In this document: positions 1-8,448 of the stretch, piece by piece
Numbering within the stretch: the stretch's first letter is position 1
Layout of the letters: each line of letters begins with the position of its first letter
From: a bacterium
GTDB taxonomy: Bacteria; Cyanobacteriota; Vampirovibrionia; Obscuribacterales; Obscuribacteraceae
Length of the DNA: 64,000 bases
NCBI GenBank assembly: GCA_018062085.1
Contig: JAGOSY010000019.1
Coordinates: 43,196 to 107,195 of the forward strand
Reading direction: 5' to 3'
Notes under the pieces: generated by a model
The model's database searches: none
What the model saw: only the letters and a program-made list of their open reading frames with translations
What the model was told of the DNA's origin: nothing
Made by a program: the position numbers and the translations under genes

Positions 1-948
1 TGGCACATGACTGCCATCTTGTCTAACGGCGTAGAGTTCACGCCCAGCCCCAAAGGGAGAACGCTGACCGCTGGCTAAATCACTGATACGGCCATCTAAA
101 AGAAAACTCGGAATAATACGCTCGATATCGACCCCGATCAAATCAGATGCTGGAACACCACAGAGGTTTTCTAGCACGGCATTAACAGATTCTATGGTGC
201 CATCAGATCTAATTGTGACAATGCCATCAGGAGCAGTTTCGACCAAAGCGCGCATGCGGGCCTCTCTTTCAGACAGGGCCTGCTGGGCCGCGCGCAATGC
301 TTCTTCTGCCCTATGGCGCTCAGAAACATAGCGATTGACACCGAGTATGACTGTAAGCAGCGCCAGTAGAGCCGAAATCAAAATGAAAGATATGCCAACC
401 AAAGTTGTCAGACTGGCCTTATCTAATTCACTAAAGCGTGCAGTCATTTCGCTGTTAATGGTGCCAGAAACTTCTTTGGCTAGCCACTCCACATGCCTTG
501 TCAAATGAGTCTCATCAAATTTTTCAGACCGAGCAAGGGCACTAGCCATACTACCGCTAGTACGCACTTGAATCACTTCTTCCGCACAACTTTTTCTAAA
601 GCTGATTGAATCGGTCAATTCATCAAGCAACATCGAATAACGTGAATTATCTGATAGCAATGTCTTTAATTTGGCTACACAGGCATCTATACGATTAAAA
701 CAAAGCTTGTGTTGTTCGATTGTCTGGGGGTTCCCTGTGAGCACATACTCACGCTCTTGCGCATCAGCCCGCGACATATCAAGCACTATCTGGTCTAAAA
801 GATCTACCAACTGGAATTGTTTAGAAGCGAGATAACTATTGGCCAGTCTATCTGCGGCTAAATTTAGAGTCATGGTTCCGATATAAATCAATACCGCTGC
901 CACAATTAAGATAATTGCTGTGGTTTTAGCAGTAAGTGAATTTTTCAT
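1..948 (-). CDS. Sensor histidine kinase N-terminal part (CHASE3-PAS), partial
   Basis: I translated this frame from the reverse strand; it is open to the window edge, so the 3' part (presumably kinase domains) is missing. The 316 visible residues begin MKNSLTAKTTAIILIV, with a membrane segment at about 8-27, an extracytoplasmic helical region containing the CHASE3-like stretch DAQEREYVLTGNP, a second membrane segment around 155-175 (ISFILISALLALLTVIL), a short coiled coil and a PAS domain (VETAPDGIVTIRSDGTIESVN, ending RQDGSHVP at the edge). It lies 49 bp downstream of an OmpR-family regulator on the same strand, so the two probably form a two-component pair. The ATG at 946-948 has only a weak ribosome site. 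The kinase identity is inferred from architecture and neighbour, because no H-box is visible. Confidence 0.8.
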   Translation of the reverse strand, partial: MKNSLTAKTTAIILIVAAVLIYIGTMTLNLAADRLANSYLASKQFQLVDLLDQIVLDMSRADAQEREYVLTGNPQTIEQHKLCFNRIDACVAKLKTLLSDNSRYSMLLDELTDSISFRKSCAEEVIQVRTSGSMASALARSEKFDETHLTRHVEWLAKEVSGTINSEMTARFSELDKASLTTLVGISFILISALLALLTVILGVNRYVSERHRAEEALRAAQQALSEREARMRALVETAPDGIVTIRSDGTIESVNAVLENLCGVPASDLIGVDIERIIPSFLLDGRISDLASGQRSPFGAGRELYAVRQDGSHVP

Positions 949-956
949 GAGCTTTA

Positions 957-1010
957 GCTACTGATCTACTGATCTACTGATCTACCGAGCTACGATTCTA
1001 CTGATCTACG
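957..1010. repeat. Short tandem repeat between response regulator and kinase
   Basis: Imperfect tandem copies of CTACTGAT / CTACGATT fill the gap between the regulator stop and the kinase start and run into the last codons of the regulator. It is seen directly; no function is evident. Confidence 0.6.
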
Positions 1011-1672
1011 ATTCTGTATCCGGCTCCACGCTTGGTTCTTATGATGCCGTTTTCCTCACTATCACCCAACTTGCGCCTCAGTGTTTTCATATGAGTGCGC
1101 ACAGTATCAACTGAAGCACTTGAATCGCTTTGCCATACTCGGCTGAGAATAGTCTCTAAGGTAAAGCTTTGATTAGGGTAACGCATCAAAAGTTCTAGCA
1201 AACTAAACTCCTTAGATGTCAGATCCACTTCCTGAGCTGCGCGAAAAACGCGGCAAGCCTCAGTATCGAGTTCAATATCACGCACGGTCAAGACTTTGCC
1301 AGCATAACTTTGAGGACGCCGAAGCAGAGCCTGTACCCGAGCATTAAGTTCAACGGGATGAAAGGGCTTGACGAGGTAATCGTCAGCACCAGCATTCAGA
1401 CCAGTGGCTTTGTCTTCAATTGCACCACGGGCAGTTAACATCAATATTGGTGTTCTGCCCCCAGAACCTCTGTATTGTCTGCACATATCGATGCCAGAAA
1501 TATCTGGCAGCATCCAATCAAGAATGACAAGTTCGTAACTCGCCATGCGCAGCTGACTGATTGCAGTAAGACCAGTATCAACATGATCTACCAGGTGTCG
1601 GCCTTGTTCTAGTTGCATCTTCACGAGAAAAGCGAGATTGGTATCATCTTCTACTAACAAAATCTTTGCCAT
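998..1672 (-). CDS. OmpR/PhoB-family response regulator
   Basis: A 224-residue two-domain DNA-binding response regulator. The receiver domain spans about 1-115, with acidic residues at EDD (7-9), the phospho-acceptor Asp in VILDWMLPDISG, Thr in MLTARG and Lys in LVKPFHP. The winged-helix output domain spans about 125-222 (LTSKEFSLLELLM ... VDTVRTHMKTLRRKLG ... IRTKRGAGYRI). Length and order match the OmpR/PhoB family. It starts 1 bp after the stop of the upstream gene and is followed by a CHASE3/PAS sensor kinase, its likely partner. It presumably controls transcription on an unknown signal; targets cannot be read from the sequence. Confidence 0.95.
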   Translation of the reverse strand: MAKILLVEDDTNLAFLVKMQLEQGRHLVDHVDTGLTAISQLRMASYELVILDWMLPDISGIDMCRQYRGSGGRTPILMLTARGAIEDKATGLNAGADDYLVKPFHPVELNARVQALLRRPQSYAGKVLTVRDIELDTEACRVFRAAQEVDLTSKEFSLLELLMRYPNQSFTLETILSRVWQSDSSASVDTVRTHMKTLRRKLGDSEENGIIRTKRGAGYRIVDQ

Positions 1673-1673
1673 T

Positions 1674-2354
1674 TCAGCTTACGATTTGCCTCCCTTTTAG
1701 GTCCTGCGAGTTTTTCTCTTGTGAATTAAACTCTGCTGAGTGATTGAATCCAGTGCCACTCGGTTTATACCGCTGAAGCGAAACCGACTTTCCAGAAGCA
1801 GCAGCAAACCATTTTCGCGGCAGAATGGTGCTAAGGCGACTAGGCTTTTGCCCAGTGAATGATACTTTGGGTTGATAGCGCCACTTTGGATTAACCAAAG
1901 CTGCACCAGCACCATAAGCATCGAGCAGGCGATAGGTTTGATCTATGCAATTATTGGTCAAAAGCGACCAGCCACCAGCCTTGATCACTTCTAACTCTTG
2001 CAAAGCGCGATTAACGTTGCCAGATTGTCTTTCATCATGCAATTCTTTGTAAGCATGATAATTAATATGGTAGCGAAGTTCATTGTGTTGAATATGGTGC
2101 CCTTGAGACATGCTTTCTAGCATTTGCTCAAAACTGCCTTCTTCATACCAAAAGTCTATATCTCCGCCAGGAGGCACATACGAATATTTCGCCAAAGCAA
2201 TGACATCGCTCATCGGAGTGCGTAACAGATGGTCAGAGGAGCCCCAACAGTACTTATTTCTTTTAGATTCTCTAGGCGAAAGAGCAAAACCCCAAGCGAC
2301 ATGGCCAAATCGCAAAGCCTGATGATAGTTGATAAAAATAAATGACTGAGCCAC
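1674..2354 (-). CDS. Putative permuted papain-fold (NlpC/P60- or LRAT-like) protein
   Basis: 226 residues with a GTG start. An early His block (RFGHVAWGFAL, residues 16-26) is followed about 115 residues later by a Cys block (LLTNNCIDQTYRLLDAYGA). A His-first, NxC-second order is typical of circularly permuted NlpC/P60, LRAT or DUF4105-like papain folds, in which the Cys starts a helix. No signal peptide or membrane segment is visible, and the last 60 residues are low in predicted structure. The gene sits between a small hypothetical gene and a response regulator with spacings of a few bases, so it is probably co-transcribed with the two-component system. Fold assignment is inference from two motifs; substrate is unknown. 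Confidence 0.7.
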   Translation of the reverse strand: MAQSFIFINYHQALRFGHVAWGFALSPRESKRNKYCWGSSDHLLRTPMSDVIALAKYSYVPPGGDIDFWYEEGSFEQMLESMSQGHHIQHNELRYHINYHAYKELHDERQSGNVNRALQELEVIKAGGWSLLTNNCIDQTYRLLDAYGAGAALVNPKWRYQPKVSFTGQKPSRLSTILPRKWFAAASGKSVSLQRYKPSGTGFNHSAEFNSQEKNSQDLKGRQIVS

Positions 2355-2361
2355 TCAGAAT

Positions 2362-2688
2362 TTACCCATTTGCTTGACTTCCCCCGCTCCTAGCTTGCTC
2401 GAGACCAACTTGATTGAGGCTAGCATGATTGAGGCTAGCATGAAGCTCAGCTTCAAGTTGACCAATTCTCAGCATGGCCGCCTCTAAGCGCCTTGATGTA
2501 TCAGAAAGCATCTGCGTCGTCAGCTCAAGCTTGGCTCCGAGACAAACGATCTCGAGGCTATGATCTATGGCAGTATCGATAGTCATCTCCAGACCAGCAC
2601 CGCTAAGATGTACAGCCATAGTACTGCGTCCAGCATCGGCGCAGCTAGAAGCAGTCGGCTCTCTAGAATTATTCTCAGTCACTTCCAT
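2362..2688 (-). CDS. Small hypothetical protein, first gene of the two-component operon
   Basis: About 108 residues of unknown function. A GTG directly after an in-frame stop would give 112 residues, but AGGTGG lies 8 bases before the ATG at 2686-2688, so I prefer that start (MEVTENNSREP). The middle (LGAKLELTTQMLSDTSRRL ... LRIGQLEAELHASLN) looks like an amphipathic helix or short coiled coil. The C-terminus contains a 15-bp duplication giving HASLN twice. It is the first gene of a four-gene minus-strand run that includes the response regulator and kinase. Coding status rests on operon position and ribosome site. Confidence 0.6.
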   Translation of the reverse strand: MEVTENNSREPTASSCADAGRSTMAVHLSGAGLEMTIDTAIDHSLEIVCLGAKLELTTQMLSDTSRRLEAAMLRIGQLEAELHASLNHASLNQVGLEQARSGGSQANG

Positions 2689-2829
2689 AACAGCTTCCAC
2701 CTAGCAGATTCGATACAGCAGTCTTTCAAATTTGCTCGCATAATTGTTGGCAAAATTCCCCAATATTAAATTCATGCCCAATTCAGCTCCTCCCTAGCGT
2801 TATTATCAGACTCAACTACAGGTAACTGG

Positions 2830-2845
2830 CAATCAATATTGATTG
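2830..2845. promoter_or_regulatory. 16-bp perfect palindrome in a divergent promoter region
   Basis: CAATCAATATTGATTG is a perfect palindrome in the 259-bp gap between the minus-strand two-component operon and the plus-strand DUF4388 gene. Its position suits an operator for a dimeric regulator, possibly the nearby OmpR-type protein, though OmpR-class sites are usually direct repeats. Otherwise this gap shows no recognisable feature. Confidence 0.35.
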
Positions 2846-2947
2846 AAAACCGCCGTGCAAAACGCCGTTAACGGGGAATAAACTATGCATTACCAGGTAT
2901 CTCGCCCCTCACAAGTAGGAATCTACGCAACAAATCGGTAGCGCACG

Positions 2948-4537
2948 ATGTTCAGACCCCAAAAGTCGCAGCCCCCGCCCCCAATCCGTCTATCAAAAAT
3001 GCACGGAATTCCTGTGTATCAAGACGTCTTTCACGGATTGGAGGAAGCTCAGAAGAACTTAAACCGCTCAGTCGAGCTTCCTTGGATTGCCGAAAACCCG
3101 GCCAGAGACTGCACGCTAGCGGTTATGTGCGACAGAGATGGCGGCGACCCCCAATGGACATTTACTATTGGCGAAGGAGCTTCAAAAGAAATACGTTGGA
3201 ACTATCAGACGGGCGATATAGGTCTAATTACAAATCTACTAACCCGCGAATGCTTGGGTGATAACACCGACATGAACGCCCAACAGCTTGAAGCTTTCGG
3301 CGGCATGAGGGCGACAGCCAGCAATATACCGAGCATCACAGTACCAAGCGATGACACTCCTGTAGCCAGAGCAGCTTTCACTGAAAGCCAAGAGATACCA
3401 AGGCACGCCACCCTTGAAGGTGACTTGCTCAATATGACCGTGCCTCATGTTCTGCAGTCTATATTAATTAGCAAAATGACGGGCTTACTCAGCGTCACCC
3501 AGCAAGACGAATTAATTGATGTTTTCTTCGAAAGCGGCCAACCGCTGCACGCTGCATCCCCAGAATGCAAGGGCGAAGCAGCAATAATGGAGCTTTTAAC
3601 TTGGAGCAAAGGCAAATTTTCTTTTTATCCAAACGACCGCTCAGGTGAGCGCACAGTACATAGATCAATTGAGCTTTTGATAGCAGAATCGGGGCCCCTC
3701 GTAGAACAACATGAAGTACTGCTGAAAAATGGTGTAACTATAAACTCGTATTTCATCCGCAAACATCCCCATTTAACAGAAGCACAATTTGAAGAGAAAG
3801 TATCTCGCGGGGCCAATCTTAGTATTGACGAGCAAAAACAGTTCTACCAAATCATCGACAACCAGAGCACTCTGTTTGAGCTTTTGCGAAAAATGCCATT
3901 CAATAAAGTGGAATGGATTCCACTTATATACAATTTGCTAGTTTGCGATTTAGTGGCTCTCACTGACAAACCTACCCAGACCAAACAACAGCCCCTTGAG
4001 GCGATGGGCGTGGACCGCTCGGCCATCGATGCCGGCATGAAAAACATGATGCGGCAAGAAACTGGACTGATTAACTATCCAGTAATCCTCTATTTTCTTG
4101 AGCAAGAATACTTTAGATGGGAACATACCGGTGCACCATTTTGTTTGCTGATTTTCGAAATGCGTGTGCGTACGCCAGCTGGCCTTGAGCCCCTGCCCCT
4201 TAGTATGATCAAAGAAGCAGCTAGGCGCATCAATTTGGTCAAACGAAATATTGACCAGTTAGCTCACTTCGAAACATTCGGATTTTTACTAATGCTTCCC
4301 TACACTGGAGTACAAGCTGCCACCATGGTGGCAAAAAGGGTTACTGAAGTGCTCTGGGATGAAAATATGGGTACCGAACTAGATAGTCGCAATCTTGCCA
4401 TCGCCTTTGGTGTCACCGGTATTCCTGAAGACTGCCAAGATCTAGGCATGATGCTCTCTGCTGCCAAAGATGCTATGAATTCATCGAAGGCCAGTGGCAC
4501 ACCAGTAGTATCATTTAGGGCTTCGCGTAATCAATAA
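2948..4537 (+). CDS. DUF4388 (PATAN) protein with degenerate GGDEF-like domain
   Basis: 529 residues, apparently cytoplasmic. An N-terminal region of about 150 residues is unrecognised. A DUF4388 domain follows at about 156-260 (LEGDLLNMTVPHVLQSILIS ... KMTGLLSV ... IDVFFESGQPLHA ... WSKGKFSFYP). The C-terminal third (about 370-525) resembles a GGDEF fold: RWEHTGAPFCLLIFEM, then LAHFETFGFLLMLPYT where an active enzyme has the GG(D/E)EF loop, then LAIAFGVTGIPEDCQDLGMML. The catalytic signature is absent, so it should not make c-di-GMP; a sensory or scaffold role is more likely. DUF4388 proteins in bacteria often accompany two-component and gliding or predation signalling systems, which fits the neighbourhood. 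Confidence 0.85.
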   Translation: MFRPQKSQPPPPIRLSKMHGIPVYQDVFHGLEEAQKNLNRSVELPWIAENPARDCTLAVMCDRDGGDPQWTFTIGEGASKEIRWNYQTGDIGLITNLLTRECLGDNTDMNAQQLEAFGGMRATASNIPSITVPSDDTPVARAAFTESQEIPRHATLEGDLLNMTVPHVLQSILISKMTGLLSVTQQDELIDVFFESGQPLHAASPECKGEAAIMELLTWSKGKFSFYPNDRSGERTVHRSIELLIAESGPLVEQHEVLLKNGVTINSYFIRKHPHLTEAQFEEKVSRGANLSIDEQKQFYQIIDNQSTLFELLRKMPFNKVEWIPLIYNLLVCDLVALTDKPTQTKQQPLEAMGVDRSAIDAGMKNMMRQETGLINYPVILYFLEQEYFRWEHTGAPFCLLIFEMRVRTPAGLEPLPLSMIKEAARRINLVKRNIDQLAHFETFGFLLMLPYTGVQAATMVAKRVTEVLWDENMGTELDSRNLAIAFGVTGIPEDCQDLGMMLSAAKDAMNSSKASGTPVVSFRASRNQ

Positions 4538-4609
4538 ACTTAGGCAATAAGCGCCATTTGAAGCTAAAATGTAACTGGCAAACAAAAGTCCTATTTGGGG
4601 CTAACGGAC

Positions 4610-4641
4610 AATGTGAAACTAAACTGCAATGTGAAACTAAA
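4610..4641. repeat. Direct repeat of AATGTGAAACTAAA
   Basis: Two copies of a 14-base unit, 4 bases apart, in the intergenic region upstream of the DCC oxidoreductase gene. Function unknown; could be a leftover of slippage or a paired binding site. Confidence 0.45.
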
Positions 4642-4700
4642 GTTAAACCACTCGCGCCAGCCCAAACAAGGGCAAACCCGACTGACACGATATCTCACAT

Positions 4701-4731
4701 TTGAGAAAGCCGGCAGCAGATTGCGTATACT
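4701..4731 (+). promoter_or_regulatory. Candidate sigma-70-type promoter for the DCC protein
   Basis: TTGAGA at 4701-4706 and TATACT at 4726-4731 are separated by 19 bases, a little longer than ideal, and lie 28 bases before the preferred ATG at 4759. Seen by eye; not tested. Confidence 0.4.
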
Positions 4732-4758
4732 GTGATTATAGCCACTGGAACTTTAGCC

Positions 4759-5220
4759 ATGAACGAAACAAAAAGCCCTTCGAAAAACGCCGAAAAGCTA
4801 CAGTCAACTGAATCATTGATTCTCTTTGATGGCGTATGTGGGTTGTGCAACAAGTTTGTCCAATACGTACTCAATCACGATCCCAGTGGGCGTTTCCGCT
4901 TTGCTTCATTGCAAAGCGAATTAGCCCACGAAATTCTTAGCCGCCACGGTAAGGATCCAGCCCTATTGAAAACTATTTATTTGATTCGCAACCCCAGCCG
5001 TCCAGACGAGCAGATTTTCTCTAAATCAGCTGCCGCCCTGCGTATCATCGGCGAACTAAATGGCGCAGCCAAGGGCCTCAAGCTCTTCTTGGCCGTTCCA
5101 GCACCAATGCGCGATCTAGGCTACGACATGGTGGCGGCCGTTCGCTACCGGGTTTTTGGCAAGCACGACGTATGCCCCATGCCTACAGCAGCAGACCGGG
5201 AGAAGTTCCTAGACATATAG
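4759..5220 (+). CDS. DCC-family (DUF393) thiol-disulfide oxidoreductase
   Basis: 153 residues from the ATG at 4759; an in-frame GTG at 4732 would overlap the likely -10 element. It begins with a charged tail and then the family signature LILFDGVCGLCNKFVQYVLNHDPSGRFRFASLQSE written here in parts: FDGVCGLC gives the DxxCxxC motif and FRFASLQS the typical beta strand. FSKSAAALRII and a C-terminal RYRVFG block also fit DUF393. Members are small thioredoxin-fold-like proteins with a CxxC pair, presumed to act in thiol-disulfide exchange, often near respiratory or membrane proteins. It appears monocistronic. Family assignment is strong; the physiological substrate is unknown. Confidence 0.9.
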   Translation: MNETKSPSKNAEKLQSTESLILFDGVCGLCNKFVQYVLNHDPSGRFRFASLQSELAHEILSRHGKDPALLKTIYLIRNPSRPDEQIFSKSAAALRIIGELNGAAKGLKLFLAVPAPMRDLGYDMVAAVRYRVFGKHDVCPMPTAADREKFLDI

Positions 5221-5362
5221 CTAAGCCTTTAGTCATGTAATTAGCCTCGTATCTAACTAACTCTAGTCTTGTCATTAGCGCCCAACTCAGGGACAATTGC
5301 TAACAGCTTCGAACTACGAATTGATAATTTAAAAGTTTGCGTAAGTCAGTTAGTGAGGCCAT

Positions 5363-7669
5363 TTGAGACCGCCAACCAAAACGCTCAGAATATTCTCTGC
5401 CTTATCGTTAGTATCGGTCTCTCTCTGCCTGCAGCATTTTTCACTCCAAAAGGCCACAGCTCAAGGCTCAACAGCCAGAGAGGCCACAGCTCAGCCAGCT
5501 CAAGCTAAGCAAAAAAAAACCTGGAACCATCCGCCACAAAGCAGCTGGAAACAAAGCACATGGAAACAGCGCACCGGAGTTTCCAAGCGCTTGCCGCCCA
5601 TGACGGAAGCAGTCATAAAACCAGCTGCTACAGAAATATTGGCAGAGAAAACTCCAGCGGAGAAAACTGTAGTAAACGAAAGTCTGGTAGAAAAAAAACT
5701 AGTAACTAGACCACTAGTAACTAAACCGCTAGTAACTAAACCACTAGTAACTAGACCGCTAGCGACAAACCAGCCAAACAGCAAGTCTTCTACCACAAAT
5801 TCCTTCTCCACAAGACCTTTTGCCACCAAACCGGCCTTCAGTAAACCAGCTGCCAGCTTTCATGCAGCTCCAAACTATGTAAACAAAGCAGCGAAAGAAG
5901 CTGAAAAGAAAATTCAAGATCACGACCTAGCCGGCGCTGTAAATATCTGGAGCACAGAGATCGATTCCAGACCAGAGAATGCCGACTCGTGGATAGGAAG
6001 AGCCAGTGTAAAACGCATGATCGGCGACTACCGTGGTGCGCAAGACGACCTGGATCGGGCCCTCGAGCTCAACGCAAATAATGTTTCAGCCCTAATTTCG
6101 CGAGCAGCTGTACTGCGTCGCTTAGCAGACCTAAGGGGTGCAGCCAAGGATATAGATAGAGCAGTTGAGCTGGCACCAAAAAGCTATCAAGCCTTCGCAG
6201 AAAGAAGCTCATTGCGCTTTGCTCTGAACGACATGCAAGGAGCCATGGCCGACTACAACTATGCCATCACACTCAACCCCGAGCTCAACAAACAAGTGGC
6301 CAAATACGCTTACTCAGCCAACAGTCAACCACCACTAACCATTCGCGACGCACGCGATGTAAGCAAGCTTGACGGTCGCGCAGAGGCCAAAACTGGAGCC
6401 GAGAACAAAACTGCCGAAACTAAATCTTCAGAGAGTAAAAGTGCAGACAATAGAGTCGGTGACCACAAGACTCTAGTAGACAATAAATCAAACGAAGCAG
6501 GCGATACGCCATTCACGTCGGCTGAGCTAGCACATATGAATAACTCAGCTGTGCACGAAATCAATGCAAAGCATTTTGCTGTTGCCATAAAAACATTCGA
6601 GCGACTGCTGGAAATTTCGCCCAATTATGCGCACGCCAAAGACAATCTAGTAATTGCTCATAACAATTATGGCTTAGAACTATCAATGCGCCAGCCCAAA
6701 GAAGCTCTAAAGCAGTTTCGCGCGGCTCTTTATCTAGATCCGCGTCAGGCAGCCATTCGTAAAAACCTTTCAGCAATTATGCGAGAAAACGGTCAAGATC
6801 CAACCAGCTCGGAAGACCGACTAGCTATGGCCAACGAGTGCCTATCGCAAGGTGAAGCCGAAGGCGCATTTGTTGAACTATCTGAAGCTCTGAGAATAAA
6901 AAACACACCACAGCTACGCGAGAAACTACAGGTTGCTCTAGCTGCTATCAACAACAGTGATAGTAAAAGAGCCAATCTTCCGATAAATCAGAAAGAAAAA
7001 CTAGAAGCGATATTAGAAACGAAACTAGACTCTAGAAAAAAGTCTAGCGAACAAGAGCTACCACTACCAACAATACTAGGCACCATATTGCCGGCAATTC
7101 CGGAGAGTCCTTCGACTATGACGACAATTGCTGACTTGCCCAATGCCACCATAAAGAGCCGAGAAGCAGTGGCATTGAAGCCAATACGGGCTGCGGAAGA
7201 CAAGCCTCAAACAGCACCAGTTCAACTAGAGTCACCATCAGCGACTCCAGGTTATGATGCTGCTTTCGTCAAATCTACTCTCGACAATCCGCCAGAAACA
7301 GTCTTGCAAGTTGCCAGACAACTGGCAAGCGAAAACAGGGAGCTCGATGCAGAAGCGCTATTGAACCGCCTTTGTGACATATTGCGCAAAAAGAGTTTAA
7401 AAGGCGACAAAGCAGCAGAACAAATGCTTGAGCTCACGCTAGAAACTTTAAGTGAACTCTATTTCAAATCGAATCGCTTACAAAATGCCGAGCCTACCCT
7501 ACGTGAACTAGTGGCTATCAGAGAGAAGACTAAAAGCCCAGATGATCACATTCTAGGCAAAACCTTAGCGGAATATTCACTGGTGCTTAAATCACTAGGC
7601 CGCGGTGAAGAAGCTTCCAAACAAGAGCAAAAAGCCAACTTCATTCTCAATCAACTCTCAGCTCACTAG
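5363..7669 (+). CDS. Exported TPR-repeat protein
   Basis: 768 residues with a TTG start at 5363 supported by GAGG five bases upstream. The N-terminus (TLRIFSALSLVSVSLCL ... ATAQ) looks like a signal peptide ending near residue 34, so it is probably periplasmic or surface-exposed. A low-complexity segment at about 110-140 contains five tandem LVT(K/R)P units. TPR units follow: about 175-310 (DHDLAGAVNIWSTEI, GDYRGAQDDLDRALELN, ADLRGAAKDIDRAVEL, NDMQGAMADYNYAITLN), a second block at about 390-480 (KHFAVAIKTFERLLEISPN, EALKQFRAALYLDP) and a final block near 700-768. A Lys/Ser/Glu-rich linker separates the blocks. TPRs mediate protein contacts; partners are unknown. Confidence 0.85.
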   Translation: MRPPTKTLRIFSALSLVSVSLCLQHFSLQKATAQGSTAREATAQPAQAKQKKTWNHPPQSSWKQSTWKQRTGVSKRLPPMTEAVIKPAATEILAEKTPAEKTVVNESLVEKKLVTRPLVTKPLVTKPLVTRPLATNQPNSKSSTTNSFSTRPFATKPAFSKPAASFHAAPNYVNKAAKEAEKKIQDHDLAGAVNIWSTEIDSRPENADSWIGRASVKRMIGDYRGAQDDLDRALELNANNVSALISRAAVLRRLADLRGAAKDIDRAVELAPKSYQAFAERSSLRFALNDMQGAMADYNYAITLNPELNKQVAKYAYSANSQPPLTIRDARDVSKLDGRAEAKTGAENKTAETKSSESKSADNRVGDHKTLVDNKSNEAGDTPFTSAELAHMNNSAVHEINAKHFAVAIKTFERLLEISPNYAHAKDNLVIAHNNYGLELSMRQPKEALKQFRAALYLDPRQAAIRKNLSAIMRENGQDPTSSEDRLAMANECLSQGEAEGAFVELSEALRIKNTPQLREKLQVALAAINNSDSKRANLPINQKEKLEAILETKLDSRKKSSEQELPLPTILGTILPAIPESPSTMTTIADLPNATIKSREAVALKPIRAAEDKPQTAPVQLESPSATPGYDAAFVKSTLDNPPETVLQVARQLASENRELDAEALLNRLCDILRKKSLKGDKAAEQMLELTLETLSELYFKSNRLQNAEPTLRELVAIREKTKSPDDHILGKTLAEYSLVLKSLGRGEEASKQEQKANFILNQLSAH
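5698..5765 (+). repeat. In-frame 15-bp tandem repeat in a TPR gene
   Basis: Four to five copies of a 15-bp unit of the type CTAGTAACTAAACCG encode the pentapeptide LVT(K/R)P. Copy number is likely to vary by slippage without shifting frame. Confidence 0.8.
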
Positions 7670-7698
7670 CTCTTCTTATAGTTCTATTTCGACGCTTT

Positions 7699-7917
7699 CT
7701 ACTTCCCACCTGTCGATGCGGGCACTATGGCCCCAGAACCATCGTCAGGCAAGGCTAATAGCAAGCGCATGTATAACTTAGCGGCAGTTGAACACTGCTC
7801 GTCGCTCCAAGGCAAAACACGAAACTCCTCCATGATTGAAAGAATTGCACTGCGACTTTTGGCCCCAGCAATTTTAGTCAGCCACTGTTGGAGTTCAGCA
7901 CTATCAAGATCAGCCAT
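7699..7917 (-). CDS. Small hypothetical helical protein
   Basis: 72 residues (MADLDSAELQQWLTKIAGAKSRSAIL...). No family recognised. It is probably mostly helical, with no membrane segment. It lies convergent to the TPR gene with a gap of 29 bp and downstream of a strong minus-strand terminator, so it would need its own promoter. A ribosome site is not obvious. The composition is protein-like and the reverse frames give nothing better, but coding status is moderate. Confidence 0.5.
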   Translation of the reverse strand: MADLDSAELQQWLTKIAGAKSRSAILSIMEEFRVLPWSDEQCSTAAKLYMRLLLALPDDGSGAIVPASTGGK

Positions 7918-7957
7918 AAATACCCGTCGTTAAGAGAAGGGACCAATATTATTATAA

Positions 7958-8001
7958 AAAAGAACTCGCGGGGCAAACTTGATTGCTCCGCGAGTTCTTT
8001 T
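7958..8001 (-). terminator. Rho-independent terminator after the 8047-8448 gene
   Basis: A perfect 14-bp stem (AAAAGAACTCGCGG paired with CCGCGAGTTCTTTT) around a 16-base loop, followed in the minus direction by further T residues. It lies 45 bp beyond the stop of the secreted protein gene. Confidence 0.9.
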
Positions 8002-8046
8002 GAATCTAGTGAAATTTAAGCGCTTGCGGGAGCAAAGCCTAAATCA

Positions 8047-8448
8047 TTACTCTTCTAGCTTGTTAACGCTGAATGAATCTGGATGGAACGGTGTTTGGAA
8101 ACCATCCATGATGCCATTTTTCATACCGTAGTAGGTACCAGTAGCGCCACCGTAAACAAGGCCAGCTGGCAATGTTACGACTGAAACTAGCAAGCAAGCA
8201 GGACCGCAATCTTTGCCGCCGATTTTATCAGCGCATTTCTCGGTCAAATCTTTGTAACCTTTTACTGATTGACGAACAATCGCAATCGGTGTTCCGACTA
8301 CAACGCCAGCAGCAACGCCACCAACTCTTGTAGGAAGAAGAGCGCCTTGGACAACTTTGTCCATATTATCGTCAGCAGCGAAAGCTGGGGCAGCAACTGC
8401 TGCAACAGCTAGAGCAGCTATTGCCAAACTCATAACTTTCTTGATCAC
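8047..8448 (-). CDS. Small secreted protein of unknown function
   Basis: 133 residues with a clear signal peptide (MIKKVMSLAIAALAVAAVAAPAFA, cleavage after AFA near residue 24-25). The GTG start is fixed by a perfect AGGAGG six bases upstream. The mature part has glycine-rich hydrophobic stretches (VGGVAAGVVVGTPIAIV, CLLVSVVTLPAGLVYGGATG) and two Cys in KCADKIGGKDCGPACLL, three in all, so disulfide formation or membrane association is possible. The strong ribosome site, long leader and strong terminator suggest a well-expressed single gene. No family recognised. Confidence 0.85.
   Translation of the reverse strand: MIKKVMSLAIAALAVAAVAAPAFAADDNMDKVVQGALLPTRVGGVAAGVVVGTPIAIVRQSVKGYKDLTEKCADKIGGKDCGPACLLVSVVTLPAGLVYGGATGTYYGMKNGIMDGFQTPFHPDSFSVNKLEE

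Noticed and set aside
5698..5765. Tandem 15-bp repeat considered as a CRISPR array
   Set aside because: Units are adjacent, without spacers, and in frame with a protein. No array-like repeat-spacer pattern or cas gene was seen anywhere.
5500..5829. Minus-strand frame opposite the TPR gene repeats
   Set aside because: Antisense of the 15-bp repeat region; no ribosome site and no family.
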